Positions 36,960-45,158 of a stretch of DNA of 64,000 bases are shown here, one piece after another. The position numbers and the translations under genes are program-made. This stretch comes from Rhabdaerophilum sp. SD176 (GTDB taxonomy: Bacteria > Pseudomonadota > Alphaproteobacteria > Rhizobiales > Beijerinckiaceae), in the NCBI RefSeq assembly GCF_030143245.1, contig NZ_JARJNS010000004.1:492469-556468 (forward strand), written 5' to 3'. The notes beneath the pieces were generated by a model. The model ran no database searches. It saw nothing but the letters and a program-made list of their open reading frames with translations, and was not told the DNA's origin. Numbering within the stretch: position 1 is the first letter of the stretch; each line of letters begins with the position of its first letter.

Positions 36960-37285
36960 TGGTCGCTTATCCCGACCCGAGTGATTGCTGCCTGGATCGC
37001 CAGAATCGTGTCCCGCGTTTCGGCGCGGTATGAACCTTTGCTCTCGCCGTGAACCAGCTTGAGCAATCCGCCCAACCGGCGGAGTTCGTTGATCATCGCT
37101 CGGTCGACATGGGCTGCCACTGGGCGACCGATAACCCGACGGCGGACATAATCGCCGATCGAGAGACCAGCGCTATCGGCTTCCTGGCGCAGGTCCTCAT
37201 GCTCTGCGGTCGTCAGGCGAACGTTGACCTGTGCCTTTCGATTTTCTTCCTCGCCGCGCCTCGGGCGGCCGCGTCTTGGTGCCAT
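36956..37285 (-). CDS. mobC: MobC/TraJ-like relaxosome protein
   Basis: This is a 109-residue protein. The basic N-terminus (APRRGRPRRGEEENR) is followed by a ribbon-helix-helix segment QVNVRLTTAEHEDLRQEADSAGLSIGDYVRRRVIG and the MobC-type continuation MINELRRLGGLLKLVHGES. Such proteins bind an inverted repeat in oriT and help the relaxase open DNA. ATG 37285 lies 61 bp from the candidate oriT repeat. Its stop overlaps the relaxase start. Confidence 0.85.
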   Translation of the reverse strand: MAPRRGRPRRGEEENRKAQVNVRLTTAEHEDLRQEADSAGLSIGDYVRRRVIGRPVAAHVDRAMINELRRLGGLLKLVHGESKGSYRAETRDTILAIQAAITRVGISDQ

Positions 37286-37346
37286 GGCTTAAACCCCCGG
37301 AGGGCAGGGGACCTCCCGCGAGACACGTCAGTGCCGAGCGAGGTCC

Positions 37347-37400
37347 GCATATGAGATACATGAATATGTATAGCATATGCCATCCTGTAAATATCGTTTA
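37347..37400 (+). other. oriT: candidate origin of transfer (oriT) with nic site
   Basis: An imperfect 34-bp inverted repeat at 37347-37380 (outer arms GCATATG / CATATGC, inner arms TACAT / ATGTA) abuts CATCCTGT at 37381-37388. The latter matches the IncP/MOBP nic consensus YATCCTG|Y; the cut would fall between 37387 and 37388 on the plus strand. The order oriT-mobC-relaxase equals that of RP4 oriT-traJ-traI. The repeat may also serve as MobC operator. Confidence 0.75.
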
Positions 37401-37517
37401 CTTATGAACTTTTCAAGTCTCGACCATAAGCACGGATAGCACCTGGATCCCAGCGCAGCCCTTCGTCTACCGGCATTCCCGCTTCACGCGCGCGCGAGAC
37501 GCTTTAGCTTCGCCAGG

Positions 37518-38013
37518 GGCACTGTCAGAGGAAAATCGGCTTGCCGCTGGCGGGGAGGGCGGCTAGCCGGACCGGATGAGCAACGCCGGCATTTTTCGGT
37601 ATTTCAAAACGAGCCCCGAGATCATCCGCCTCGCGGTTATGATGTATGTGCGCTACCCGCTGTCGCTCCGGAACGTCGAGGATCTGCTGCACGAGCGGGG
37701 CATCGATATAACGCATGAGACGGTTCGGTTCTGGTGGAACCGTTTCGGCACCATCATTGCCGCGGAGATCCGGCGTAGTCGGGTCCAGGCGATGCAAAAT
37801 TTCCGGCATCGACGCTGGCATTTCAACGAGGTTTTCGTGAAGATCAACGGCGTGAAGCACGATCTCTGGCGCGCGGTCGATCACGAGGGTGAAGTGCTCG
37901 AAAGACTCGTCACAAAGCGGCGCGATAAGAAAGCAGCGTTGAACTGAAGGTCCGCGGAGCGAATTTCCTCAGGAAATCGCTTCGCCTACACGGCCCGACC
38001 GAAACGATCGTCA
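37518..38013 (+). mobile_element. truncated IS6-family element (copy A)
   Basis: The left end GGCACTGTCAGAGGAAAA is intact at 37518. The transposase frame from ATG 37576 stops at 37947 after 123 residues, because about 20 extra bases (containing AGGTCCGCGGAGC) sit between the KKAAL and FLRK codons. IS similarity then continues to about 38013, and the right end is missing. It borders the GHKL gene, marking a junction of two island modules. Confidence 0.85.
37576..37947 (+). pseudogene. IS6 transposase fragment (copy A)
   Basis: It encodes 123 residues: the N-terminal helix-turn-helix and the first catalytic Asp (WHFNEVF here carries Asn in place of the Asp seen as WHLDEVF in the full copy). 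The second Asp and the Glu are not encoded in frame. It is not functional. Confidence 0.85.
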
Positions 38014-38087
38014 GGAGCCCACGCTCCCTTGACGCAGTAATAGAACAGTATCACGGTGAAAACTGGAGTGAAGCGAGCAACCGGAAC

Positions 38088-39443
38088 ATGAGCCGTATTC
38101 CTATGCCGAACGAGGAACTGCACATTGATGCGATGCCGACAAAGGCATTCTTTGTCGACATGCTGGTTCGGGATATCCCCTTGGAGCGTGCCGTACTTGA
38201 CTTGGTCGACAACTGTATTGATGGCGCGAAACGTATGCGCCCCGGAGAGGAGCCCGATTTTACCGGGCTAAACGTTTCAGTCCTCTTGGACGGGGACGGG
38301 TTTGAGATTGCAGACAATTGTGGCGGCTTCGATGTGGAAACTGCTCGGAATTATGCCTTCCGGTTCGGCAGGCCCGAAAAAGCAGCGTCCACCGACTATT
38401 CGATAGGCCAATTCGGCGTTGGCATGAAGCGCGCACTGTTCAAATTCGGGCGCTATTTCGAAGTACATTCCACGACCACCAAGCAAAGATGGTCGATGCA
38501 TGTCGATGTAGACACCTGGGAACGGGACGAGGGAAACTGGTTTTTCGACTTTGCGAATGTTGAAGAGGGTCAATTTGCAGACGCCGAGGTAGGAACAAGA
38601 ATCATAGTGAAGCGCCTGCGGCCGGAGGTGTCGCGGCAGTTCGCATCTGAGCACTTCAAGCGCCAGCTCTCCGAGATGATCCGCTCACACCAGCGACAGT
38701 TTCTGGCTTGTGGTTTGGCAATAGATTTCGGCGGCCTGCACTTGACCAATACGGACCTTCGCATTCGGTCAGGCGGTCAGTTTAATCCAGCAATCGAGGA
38801 GTTTGCCGTTGATGATGACACCGATGCACCGGTGAACGTTCGTATCGTCGCAGGTGTCTCGGAGTCCTCTCCTACAGCCGCTGGCTGGTATGTAATCTGC
38901 AATAGCCGAGTGATTCTTTCAGCGGATAGATCCGAGGCAACTGGATGGAACTCCGTTTCCGAACAAAAGGACGGAATACCCAAGTACCACAACCAATACG
39001 CTCGATTCCGTGGTGCGGTCTTCTTCAGTTGTCGCGATTCAAAAAAGCTCCCATGGAACACGACCAAAACTGGTCTCGACGCGTCTACGACGGTTTGGCA
39101 ACTGACCTTCCCGAAGATGCTGGATCACACTCGAACGGTCATCAATTTCTTGAACGCTCTTGACAGCAGCATTGAGGAATATGGCGCGAAAGCGTCGCCC
39201 TTGTTGGTCGCGCTCAACAAGGAGACGTTAGCGAAGGAAGTCGAGAAGTTTCGGGGCCCGACGACGTTCTCTTGGAACCGAACTCCGCAAATCCCAGGGC
39301 CCAAGATGATAAAAATACAGTACTCGAGAGAGGAGACAAAGATTCAGAGCCTTATGGCCGCGTTGGGAGTCACTTCGGCGAAAGCGGTTGGAGAAAAAAC
39401 GTTCGATATCATTTTCGAAGAGCAGGGTGGTGAAGATCAATGA
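38088..39443 (+). CDS. GHKL-type ATPase (MutL/MORC/Hsp90-like) of a defence operon
   Basis: This is a 451-residue protein. The GHKL ATP-binding motifs are clear: N-box VLDLVDNCIDGAK (about residues 36-48), G1 FEIADNCGGFD (about 72-82) and G2 IGQFGVGMKRALF (about 106-118). The rest resembles the MORC/MutL-like transducer. MORC-type GHKL ATPases in restriction-modification operons are known from comparative genomics. Its stop overlaps the start of the next gene (ATGA), and a restriction endonuclease and C5 methyltransferase lie beyond. An ATP-driven clamp on DNA is inferred. The start at 38088 lies 74 bp after the IS remnant; Met at 38103 is an alternative. Confidence 0.85.
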   Translation: MSRIPMPNEELHIDAMPTKAFFVDMLVRDIPLERAVLDLVDNCIDGAKRMRPGEEPDFTGLNVSVLLDGDGFEIADNCGGFDVETARNYAFRFGRPEKAASTDYSIGQFGVGMKRALFKFGRYFEVHSTTTKQRWSMHVDVDTWERDEGNWFFDFANVEEGQFADAEVGTRIIVKRLRPEVSRQFASEHFKRQLSEMIRSHQRQFLACGLAIDFGGLHLTNTDLRIRSGGQFNPAIEEFAVDDDTDAPVNVRIVAGVSESSPTAAGWYVICNSRVILSADRSEATGWNSVSEQKDGIPKYHNQYARFRGAVFFSCRDSKKLPWNTTKTGLDASTTVWQLTFPKMLDHTRTVINFLNALDSSIEEYGAKASPLLVALNKETLAKEVEKFRGPTTFSWNRTPQIPGPKMIKIQYSREETKIQSLMAALGVTSAKAVGEKTFDIIFEEQGGEDQ

Positions 39444-40408
39444 CCGCCAGCTATAGGATTATTGACTATTCGCTACGGCCAGCAAAATTCGCTGAGAGAA
39501 AAATGATCAGCGAAGTATGCTCAAGATTAAAAGTCTTCGCTTCACTTGAAAGCTATCGCTACATCGGTTTTGGCTCAATTTGGTTTTCGGATTGCATTCT
39601 GTTACACAAAGCCCTTGGTGTCGAAGATGTCATTTCAATCGAAAAAGAGCAGGCACACAAGGCTCGATTTGAATTCAACAAGCCTTACAAAGGCATTCGA
39701 CTCATGATGGGGTTTGCGGCAGATGTCTTGCCAGGACTGGATTGGGCACATCGTTCCATAGTGTGGCTCGACTACGATGACCCGCTCAACCCAGGGATCC
39801 TAGACGACGTCAGAACCGTTGCGACGCGTGCAACCAGCGGGACGGTTCTGGCCGTCTCTGTGCAGGCTGAAGGCCTCGTCGACAAGCGACCTCATTTGGA
39901 GGAACCGCTGGAGATTACATCCGCTCACGGATTTCGCGATTGTTTCGGCGATGCTCGCACACCACAAGACCTTGAACCAGCGGGTCTGCGCGGATGGTCG
40001 CTTTCTAAGACATCTCGACGGGTAATCCGTGACGAGATTGATGCGGGGCTTAAATCCGTTAACGCGGGGCGCAACGCTGGGCAAGTCCTTCGCTTTCATC
40101 AGATCAGCGCTTTCGAATATGCGGATGGTGCAAAGATGACGACGATTGTCGGGGTTTTTGTCGACCATGGCCAAAACGGTCATTTCGAGGCTGCTGGTTT
40201 TCGTGCCCTGCCTTTCTTTCGCGATGGTGACGAAGCCTTGCGTGTTAAGGTTCCGATGCTCACGCCCCGAGAAATGCGTCACCTTGACCGCAGCCTTCCC
40301 TGTCACGATTTTGGGCACCTGGACTTGGGCCCGATCCCAGAGGCGGACGGAAAACACTACGCCAAGCTCTACCGATACCTGCCGAATTTTGCCTCGTTCG
40401 AGCAGTAA
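39440..40408 (+). CDS. Rossmann methyltransferase-like protein of the GHKL operon
   Basis: This is a 322-residue protein. Order of elements suggests a class I methyltransferase fold: YRYIGFGSIWFSD (glycine loop, about residue 38), DVISIEKE (acidic end of strand 2), FAADVLPGLDW, SIVWLDYDDPL (strand 4, acidic) and GTVLAVSVQAEG (strand 5). The C-terminal part is unassigned. No DNA methyltransferase DPPY or PC motif is present, so it may modify something other than DNA or be a non-catalytic relative. It overlaps the GHKL gene by four bases. I cannot name a family. Confidence 0.65.
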   Translation: MTASYRIIDYSLRPAKFAERKMISEVCSRLKVFASLESYRYIGFGSIWFSDCILLHKALGVEDVISIEKEQAHKARFEFNKPYKGIRLMMGFAADVLPGLDWAHRSIVWLDYDDPLNPGILDDVRTVATRATSGTVLAVSVQAEGLVDKRPHLEEPLEITSAHGFRDCFGDARTPQDLEPAGLRGWSLSKTSRRVIRDEIDAGLKSVNAGRNAGQVLRFHQISAFEYADGAKMTTIVGVFVDHGQNGHFEAAGFRALPFFRDGDEALRVKVPMLTPREMRHLDRSLPCHDFGHLDLGPIPEADGKHYAKLYRYLPNFASFEQ

Positions 40409-40526
40409 CGGTTGGACAAGCAGCTCGGATCGACGACTTCAGTGGAAGACTTGGCAGGGAATCGGAGTGCTTCGCAGTTTTCTTCGACGGATTGGGATTG
40501 ATTGGATGCTTACACTTGGGCGATAA

Positions 40527-41399
40527 GTGCTTGAGTTCCAAGTGGGAAGAGGTCGATTGGCACGCTCGCAGAAAACAAGGGTCGTGGAGCATCTGTTTGA
40601 CAAGTACTGGAACGCTTCGACGGGCGCTCTGGACAAGAGCCTTATGAGCTTGGACGACGTCGCGCAGGCCATTCGCGAGTGCAACGATCTTTGCGGTTCG
40701 ACGCTCAGTGATCGCAATCCTGCGAACTTCATGAAAGATCTGCTGCGCGGCGCAAATGCCTCCAGCAACTGGCCGACTTCGGTCGCGGCAAAACGCTTCG
40801 CCGCGGTCCAGCGGACCGGCGACGGAGAGTGCTTCGAGTTCATACCCTACCGACCTGGGCAGACCGAGCCGTTTCCCGATGCGTTCGGAGTTCGCGAAGA
40901 TGCGCCGCGGTATCCAGTCCAGTCGATCAGTATTCCGCTCGTTACCAAGTCGCTGGGGCGTTCAGACGAAACTTGGTTGGTTCAAACTGCGATCAACCTG
41001 CGTGTTGTCGAGACCCATTTCGCGGTGGCAGGCGCGTTTCCATTGCTCGAACTTGCCCATCTTCAAATGGGGATCAAGCTGCGCTCGACTGAAATCGACG
41101 CCCTCTTTCTTGGCAAGACTGGCGATCCGCAACGCCCGGAATGCGTTCTAGTCACCTGCGAAGCGAAGCAGGCCAAGGACCCGCTTATTCAGAGTCAGAT
41201 TATCAACCAGGTCCGTGCCGCCTTCGCGGAAGCGGAGGTGGACACGGTCGTTCCCATCGGTTTGCGCACGATCAAAGGCGTCGGGTTCTACCTGACCGAG
41301 TTCACCGCCGTGGAGCGGTCGGAAGCATCGGCGCTGCAGGAATTGACCCTAGCCAGCGACGCCATCTACGAGTTGCGCCCCCGTGTGAAGGGCATATGA
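40527..41399 (+). CDS. PD-(D/E)xK-type restriction endonuclease
   Basis: This is a protein of up to 290 residues. The motif EIDALFLG (about residue 188), followed by ECVLVTCEAKQAKD (about 207-220), is a typical E/D...(E)xK nuclease centre. It lies convergent with a C5 methyltransferase gene, overlapping it by 51 bp, and follows the GHKL and methyltransferase-like genes on the same strand. The start is uncertain: GTG 40527 has a weak ribosome-binding site, whereas TTG 40557 follows GGAAGAGG. Cognate site unknown. Confidence 0.7.
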   Translation: MLEFQVGRGRLARSQKTRVVEHLFDKYWNASTGALDKSLMSLDDVAQAIRECNDLCGSTLSDRNPANFMKDLLRGANASSNWPTSVAAKRFAAVQRTGDGECFEFIPYRPGQTEPFPDAFGVREDAPRYPVQSISIPLVTKSLGRSDETWLVQTAINLRVVETHFAVAGAFPLLELAHLQMGIKLRSTEIDALFLGKTGDPQRPECVLVTCEAKQAKDPLIQSQIINQVRAAFAEAEVDTVVPIGLRTIKGVGFYLTEFTAVERSEASALQELTLASDAIYELRPRVKGI

Positions 41400-42662
41400 A
41401 GCCTCGATCTCTTCCTGCTTCCGCTTTCGCGCACCGCTCTTCTTGTCGCGGCGTCCGATAGGGTTGTGGATCTCGAAATACGCAGCGGCCTCGATGTTCC
41501 CCATACTCAGAAGCTTTTCGTCGCCGAGATCCACGGCCTCGGTCGGCCGCGTGGCGCGGACCCCCAGCGCAGCGATAACGACGCTGGCCACTGCACGCGC
41601 CAGTGGGGGCGGCACTGAGTTTCCGATCTGGCGAGCGCCATGCCACTTGGTTACGTTGAAGCGAAACCAATCTGGAAAGCCATGGAGGCGCGCCATTTCG
41701 CGCACAGTTATGCACCGGTCGAATGCGTAGTGAATCGGTCTCGGGCTAGTGAACGCCCCACGAGCAGAATCCGTCCCCGCTCTCAGCGTATTCGAAACGC
41801 CGTCGGCGGGCAGCTTGAACAAGCGCGAGATCGGTTCCACGCGACCCTGTTCCGTTTCACGAAAGCGCCGACGGGAAATCTCGGTGTGTTCGGTACGCGC
41901 GCTGGAGGTAAGTTTCTTCGGATCCCAAATTCTAGGGTGGCCATACAACCATGCGTCGTTGCCAATGCCCCGCAGCGGCTTTGCGTATCCGCTCGGCTTT
42001 CCGAAGACTGCTGTCTCGATGGAGTCCGAATTTCGAAGGCGCTCGAACTCCTCCGCGTTTGGAAGATCGGCAAGAGCGTCCCGGCAGGTCGGGCGTTCAG
42101 CGAATGCCTTAGGGTAGTCTGGTAGTGAGCGGCCCTTCTTTGCACCCATCAAAATCAAGCGCTGACGATCCTGCGGCACGCCATAGTCGGCCGCATTCAG
42201 CACACGCCAATCCTTCTGCACCGCGTAACCGGCAGCCTCGAACTCTTCGATCAGTTCGAACAGGAATTTTCGGTGCTTTCCGACCGTGAGCCCCTTCACG
42301 TTCTCGAAGACGAAATAGGCGGCATCCAGTTCTCTGACGATGCGTACAAAATCCTTGACGAGTCCGTTCCTGGGATCGTCCAAGGCCCGCTGGCCAATCA
42401 GCGAGAAGCCTTGGCACGGAGCGCCACCGAACACTACATCCACACGACTGTTGCCGATCCCGGCTGCCGCCCTGATATCGTCGCCTGAGACAGCCGTGAC
42501 AGATCGTGGGAGAACGGCGCACCGCGGGAAGTTGTACTTGTGCACCGCAGCGTGGACAGGGTCGAGTTCGACGGCCGCGACCACATCGAAGCCGGCTTGC
42601 TCAAAGCCGAGGCTCATACCTCCGGCCCCTGCGAACAGGTCGACTCCTATCGGTCTAGCCAT
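41349..42662 (-). CDS. dcm: DNA (cytosine-5-)-methyltransferase
   Basis: This is a 437-residue protein. C5-methyltransferase motifs are in the usual order: I DLFAGAGGMSLGF, IV GGAPCQGFS (catalytic Cys, about residue 83), VI FVFENVKGL, VIII QDRQRL, IX VREMARLHGFP and X RQIGNSVPPPLARAVA. The start at 42662 follows GGGGAG; ATG 42689 in the same frame is possible. It converges with the endonuclease gene. Upstream on the same strand is the remnant of a vsr gene. The target sequence cannot be read. Confidence 0.93.
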   Translation of the reverse strand: MARPIGVDLFAGAGGMSLGFEQAGFDVVAAVELDPVHAAVHKYNFPRCAVLPRSVTAVSGDDIRAAAGIGNSRVDVVFGGAPCQGFSLIGQRALDDPRNGLVKDFVRIVRELDAAYFVFENVKGLTVGKHRKFLFELIEEFEAAGYAVQKDWRVLNAADYGVPQDRQRLILMGAKKGRSLPDYPKAFAERPTCRDALADLPNAEEFERLRNSDSIETAVFGKPSGYAKPLRGIGNDAWLYGHPRIWDPKKLTSSARTEHTEISRRRFRETEQGRVEPISRLFKLPADGVSNTLRAGTDSARGAFTSPRPIHYAFDRCITVREMARLHGFPDWFRFNVTKWHGARQIGNSVPPPLARAVASVVIAALGVRATRPTEAVDLGDEKLLSMGNIEAAAYFEIHNPIGRRDKKSGARKRKQEEIEASYALHTGAQLVDGVAG

Positions 42663-42723
42663 GCCTTGCTCCCCGTCGTCTTTACTCATGATATCGGTGT
42701 GGTGCTGGATTGACCAGCGAAAC

Positions 42724-42876
42724 CTAGCTTCCGAGGAAGGCCTCGACGCGGCCGACGGCTTCTTCGAGGTCCCTAAGTTCGCATTGCCAGACAACAAGCG
42801 GCTCCCCGCCAGCTTCCCTCAGCTCGATTAAGGCTCTGTTATCACGTTCTCTGTTTGTTTCAATCCTTGGGTTCCA
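42724..42876 (-). pseudogene. vsr: 3' remnant of vsr (very-short-patch repair endonuclease), cut by IS6
   Basis: On the minus strand about 50 codons are open up to a TAG at 42724-42726. They read NPRIETNRERDNRALIELR, then GEPLVVWQCELRDL and VEAFLGS. This is the C-terminal end of Vsr proteins (pattern KI-x2-N-x2-RD, then VxWxCxLR). The IS6 element at 42878 removes the rest, including the catalytic centre. Vsr normally repairs T:G mismatches from deaminated 5-methylcytosine, so it belonged to the adjacent dcm. Confidence 0.8.
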
Positions 42877-42877
42877 A

Positions 42878-43697
42878 GGCACTGTCAGAGGAAAATCGGC
42901 TTGCCGCGGACGGGGAGGGCGGCTAGCCGGACCGGATGAGCAACGCCCGTCTTTTTCGCTAATTCAAGACCTCGCCCGAGATCATCCGCCTCGCGGTGAT
43001 GATGTATGTGCGCTACCCGCTCTCGCTCCGGAACGTCGAGGACCTGCTGCACGGACGCGGCATCGACATTGCGCATGAAACGGTTCGGTTCTGGTGGAGC
43101 CGTTTCGGGACGATTTTCGCGGCGGAGATCCGCCGGAGTCGGGTCCAGGCGATGCGGAGTTTCTGGCATCGGCGTTGGCATCTCGACGAGGTTTTCGTGA
43201 AGATCAACGGCGTGAAGCACGATCTCTGGCGGGCTGTCGATCACGAGGGCGAGGTGCTCGAGAGCTTCGTCACGAAGCGCCGAGATAAAAAAGCCGCGTT
43301 GAAGTTCCTCAGGAAATCGCTGCGCATGCATGGCCCGACCGAGACGATTGTCACGGATCGATTGGCCTCATATGGCGCCGCGCTCAAGAGTTTGGGCGCC
43401 ATCGATAAGCGCGAGGTTGGCCGCAGGTTGAACAATCGCGCCGAGAACTCGCATCAGCCATTCCGACGACGAGAACGGGCGATGCTCCGCTTCCGGCGGA
43501 TGCGAAGTCTGCAGAAGTTTGCCGCAGTCCACGGCTCGATCCACAATCACTTCAACCAGGAACGACACCTCTCATCCAGGCCAACATTCAAGGAACGCCG
43601 CGCCGCCGCTCTCACCGAGTGGCGTCAGCTCTGCGCGGCCTGATCCATGGCGGGGTAGGGTGCTTTCCGAGACTTTTTTGGTTAGTCTGACAGCACC
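42878..43697 (+). mobile_element. IS6-family element, complete (copy B, 820 bp)
   Basis: The left end is GGCACTGTCAGA at 42878. The right end is TCTGACAGCACC, finishing at 43697. The ends are imperfect inverted repeats and the length is identical to copy C. The flanking 8 bp (GGTTCCAA left, GCGTCAGC right) do not match, so there is no target duplication; rearrangement after insertion is likely. It truncates vsr. Confidence 0.92.
42936..43643 (+). pseudogene. IS6 transposase with stop at codon 9 (copy B)
   Basis: The reading frame from ATG 42936 meets TAA at 42960-42962, where the sister copy has TAC. The rest is open and could start at GTG 42996 (215 residues), keeping the DDE residues HLDEVF, VTDRL and RAENSH. 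Activity is possible but the N-terminal helix-turn-helix would be damaged. Confidence 0.85.
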
Positions 43698-44115
43698 GCG
43701 TCAGCCAGCGAGCCGGTCCAACATCGGGGGCAGGCTCATGACACGGAAAACTCTATCCAAAAACGGTCTAATTTGGCGGGAGCAGATCAGCCGCGATCGA
43801 GGCTGGCTGCGATACGCTCTATAGCGAGGACATGCAGCATGGCCGAACAATAGATGACTTAAAAATCCTCAACCCCTTCACAGAGAGCGCGAGCCAATAG
43901 CGGGAACGCCAAGGATGGGCCAGGCCCTGAAGGCCAGGGGACTTGTCGACCGCGCCTTTGATTTATGGCAATCCAAGTTCGGACCCGCGGCGCTGTAACC
44001 GTGTCACCATTTTGAGGGTAGCCTGCGATCATCTCCGCTCCCTTTTTCAAGCATTTCGTCTCCGGAATGATGCGGTTGCCGTGCCCACATTGAAATTAGT
44101 CTGTGGATATCTGGC

Positions 44116-44163
44116 TGGTTAAAATCGTGGTCAAAATCATGGTCAAAAAATTGGTCAAAATCC
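44116..44163 (+). repeat. four 12-bp direct repeats (TGGTCAAAATCN)
   Basis: There are four consecutive units at 44116, 44128, 44140 and 44152, of form TGGTYAAAAtcn with small variation. They lie 48 bp before a tRNA-like end and look like integrase arm-binding sites. Confidence 0.75.
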
Positions 44164-44210
44164 TGTCTGCGATGCACGCTAACCTATTGAAATAAATAAA
44201 AATAGAAAAT

Positions 44211-44240
44211 TTGGCGTAGACTCCCTCCGTCTCCGCCACC
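44211..44240 (+). other. tRNA-Ser-like 3' end, candidate att site
   Basis: CTCCCTCCGTCTCCGCCA followed by CC resembles the T-arm/acceptor 3' end of a tRNA-Ser gene. No cloverleaf precedes it; instead A+T-rich sequence does. This is what an attachment site carried by an integrated element looks like. No second copy was found in the window. Confidence 0.55.
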
Positions 44241-44289
44241 CACCCCCTCAACACGTCTCGGTTCCCTGATCAGCCCCGCAAGCGGCGGG

Positions 44290-45109
44290 GGCACTGTCAG
44301 AGGAAAATCGGCTTGCCGCTGACGGGGAGGGCGGCTAGCCGGACCGGATGAGCAACGCCCGCATTTTCCCGTACTTCAAGACGTCGCCCGAGATCATCCG
44401 CCTGGCGGTCATGATGTATGTCCGCTACCCGCTCTCGCTCAGGAACGTCGAGGACCTTCTGCACGAGCGAGGCATCGACATCACCCATGAGACGGTGCGG
44501 TTCTGGTGGAACCGCTTCGGGACGATTTTCGCGGCCGAGATCCGCCGGAGTCGGATCCAGGCGATGCGGAATTTCCGGCATCGGCGGTGGCATCTCGACG
44601 AGGTCTTCGTGAAGATCAACGGAGTGAAGCATTACCTCTGGCGGGCTGTCGACCACGAGGGAGAAGTGCTCGAAAGCTTCGTCACGAAGCGTCGCGACAA
44701 GAAGGCGGCGTTGAAATTCCTCAGGAAATCGCTGCGCATGCATGGTCCGACCGATACGATCGTCACGGATCGCCTTGCTTCATACGGCGCGGCATTGAAA
44801 GCCATCGGTGCCATCGACAAACGCGAAGTTGGGCGCTGGCTGAATAATCGTATCGAGAATTCTCACCAGCCATTTCGACGACGAGAGCGGGCGATGCTCC
44901 GGTTCCGGCGCATGCGAAGTCTGCAGAAATTCGCCGCGGTTCACGGCTCGGTACACAACCACTTCAACCAGGAACGACACCTTTCATCCAGACCAGCATT
45001 CAAGGAAAGACGAGCCGCTGCACTGACCGAGTGGCGTCAACTTTGCGCGGCCTGATCTATGCTCAGGTAGGGCACTTTCCGAGACTTTTTTGTTTAGTCT
45101 GACAGCACC
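44290..45109 (+). mobile_element. IS6-family element, complete and intact (copy C, 820 bp)
   Basis: The ends are GGCACTGTCAGA at 44290 and TCTGACAGCACC ending at 45109. Flanking octamers GCGGCGGG and CTCAAAAG do not match. It is the only copy with an unbroken transposase, so it could mobilise the others in trans. Confidence 0.93.
44348..45055 (+). CDS. IS6-family transposase
   Basis: This is a 235-residue protein of usual IS6 length. The N-terminal helix-turn-helix region (YPLSLRNVEDLLHERGIDITHETVRFW) is followed by the DDE catalytic residues Asp84 (WHLDEVFVKING), Asp near 141 (VTDRLASYG) and Glu near 170 (RIENSHQPFRRRE). The C-terminal FNQERHLSSR motif is typical of the rhizobial branch. 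It catalyses replicative transposition with cointegrate formation. Confidence 0.95.
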   Translation: MSNARIFPYFKTSPEIIRLAVMMYVRYPLSLRNVEDLLHERGIDITHETVRFWWNRFGTIFAAEIRRSRIQAMRNFRHRRWHLDEVFVKINGVKHYLWRAVDHEGEVLESFVTKRRDKKAALKFLRKSLRMHGPTDTIVTDRLASYGAALKAIGAIDKREVGRWLNNRIENSHQPFRRRERAMLRFRRMRSLQKFAAVHGSVHNHFNQERHLSSRPAFKERRAAALTEWRQLCAA

Positions 45110-45158
45110 CTCAAAAGAGGATGCTCATAGACGAGAAACGAGAGAATATTCTTGAGCT

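Larger units (their letters stand above)
43698..44289. other. 592-bp non-coding stretch between two IS6 copies
   Basis: No gene is supported. A 21-codon frame (MTRKTLSKNGLIW, 43739-43804) may be the remains of something larger. The right part holds four 12-bp direct repeats and a tRNA-Ser-like 3' end, listed separately. No integrase is visible. Confidence 0.55.

Noticed and set aside
43859..44050. 63-codon minus-strand frame
   Set aside because: It has no ribosome-binding site, no recognisable motif and lies in IS-scarred non-coding sequence.
44116..44163. CRISPR array
   Set aside because: The units are 12 bp, contiguous without spacers, and no cas genes are near.
44211..44240. complete tRNA gene
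   Set aside because: Only the 3' end is tRNA-like; no cloverleaf can be drawn from the A+T-rich sequence upstream.
42878..45109. copies B and C as a composite transposon carrying 43698-44289
   Set aside because: They face the same way and bracket 592 bp, but no cargo gene lies between and the outer flanks show no target duplication.
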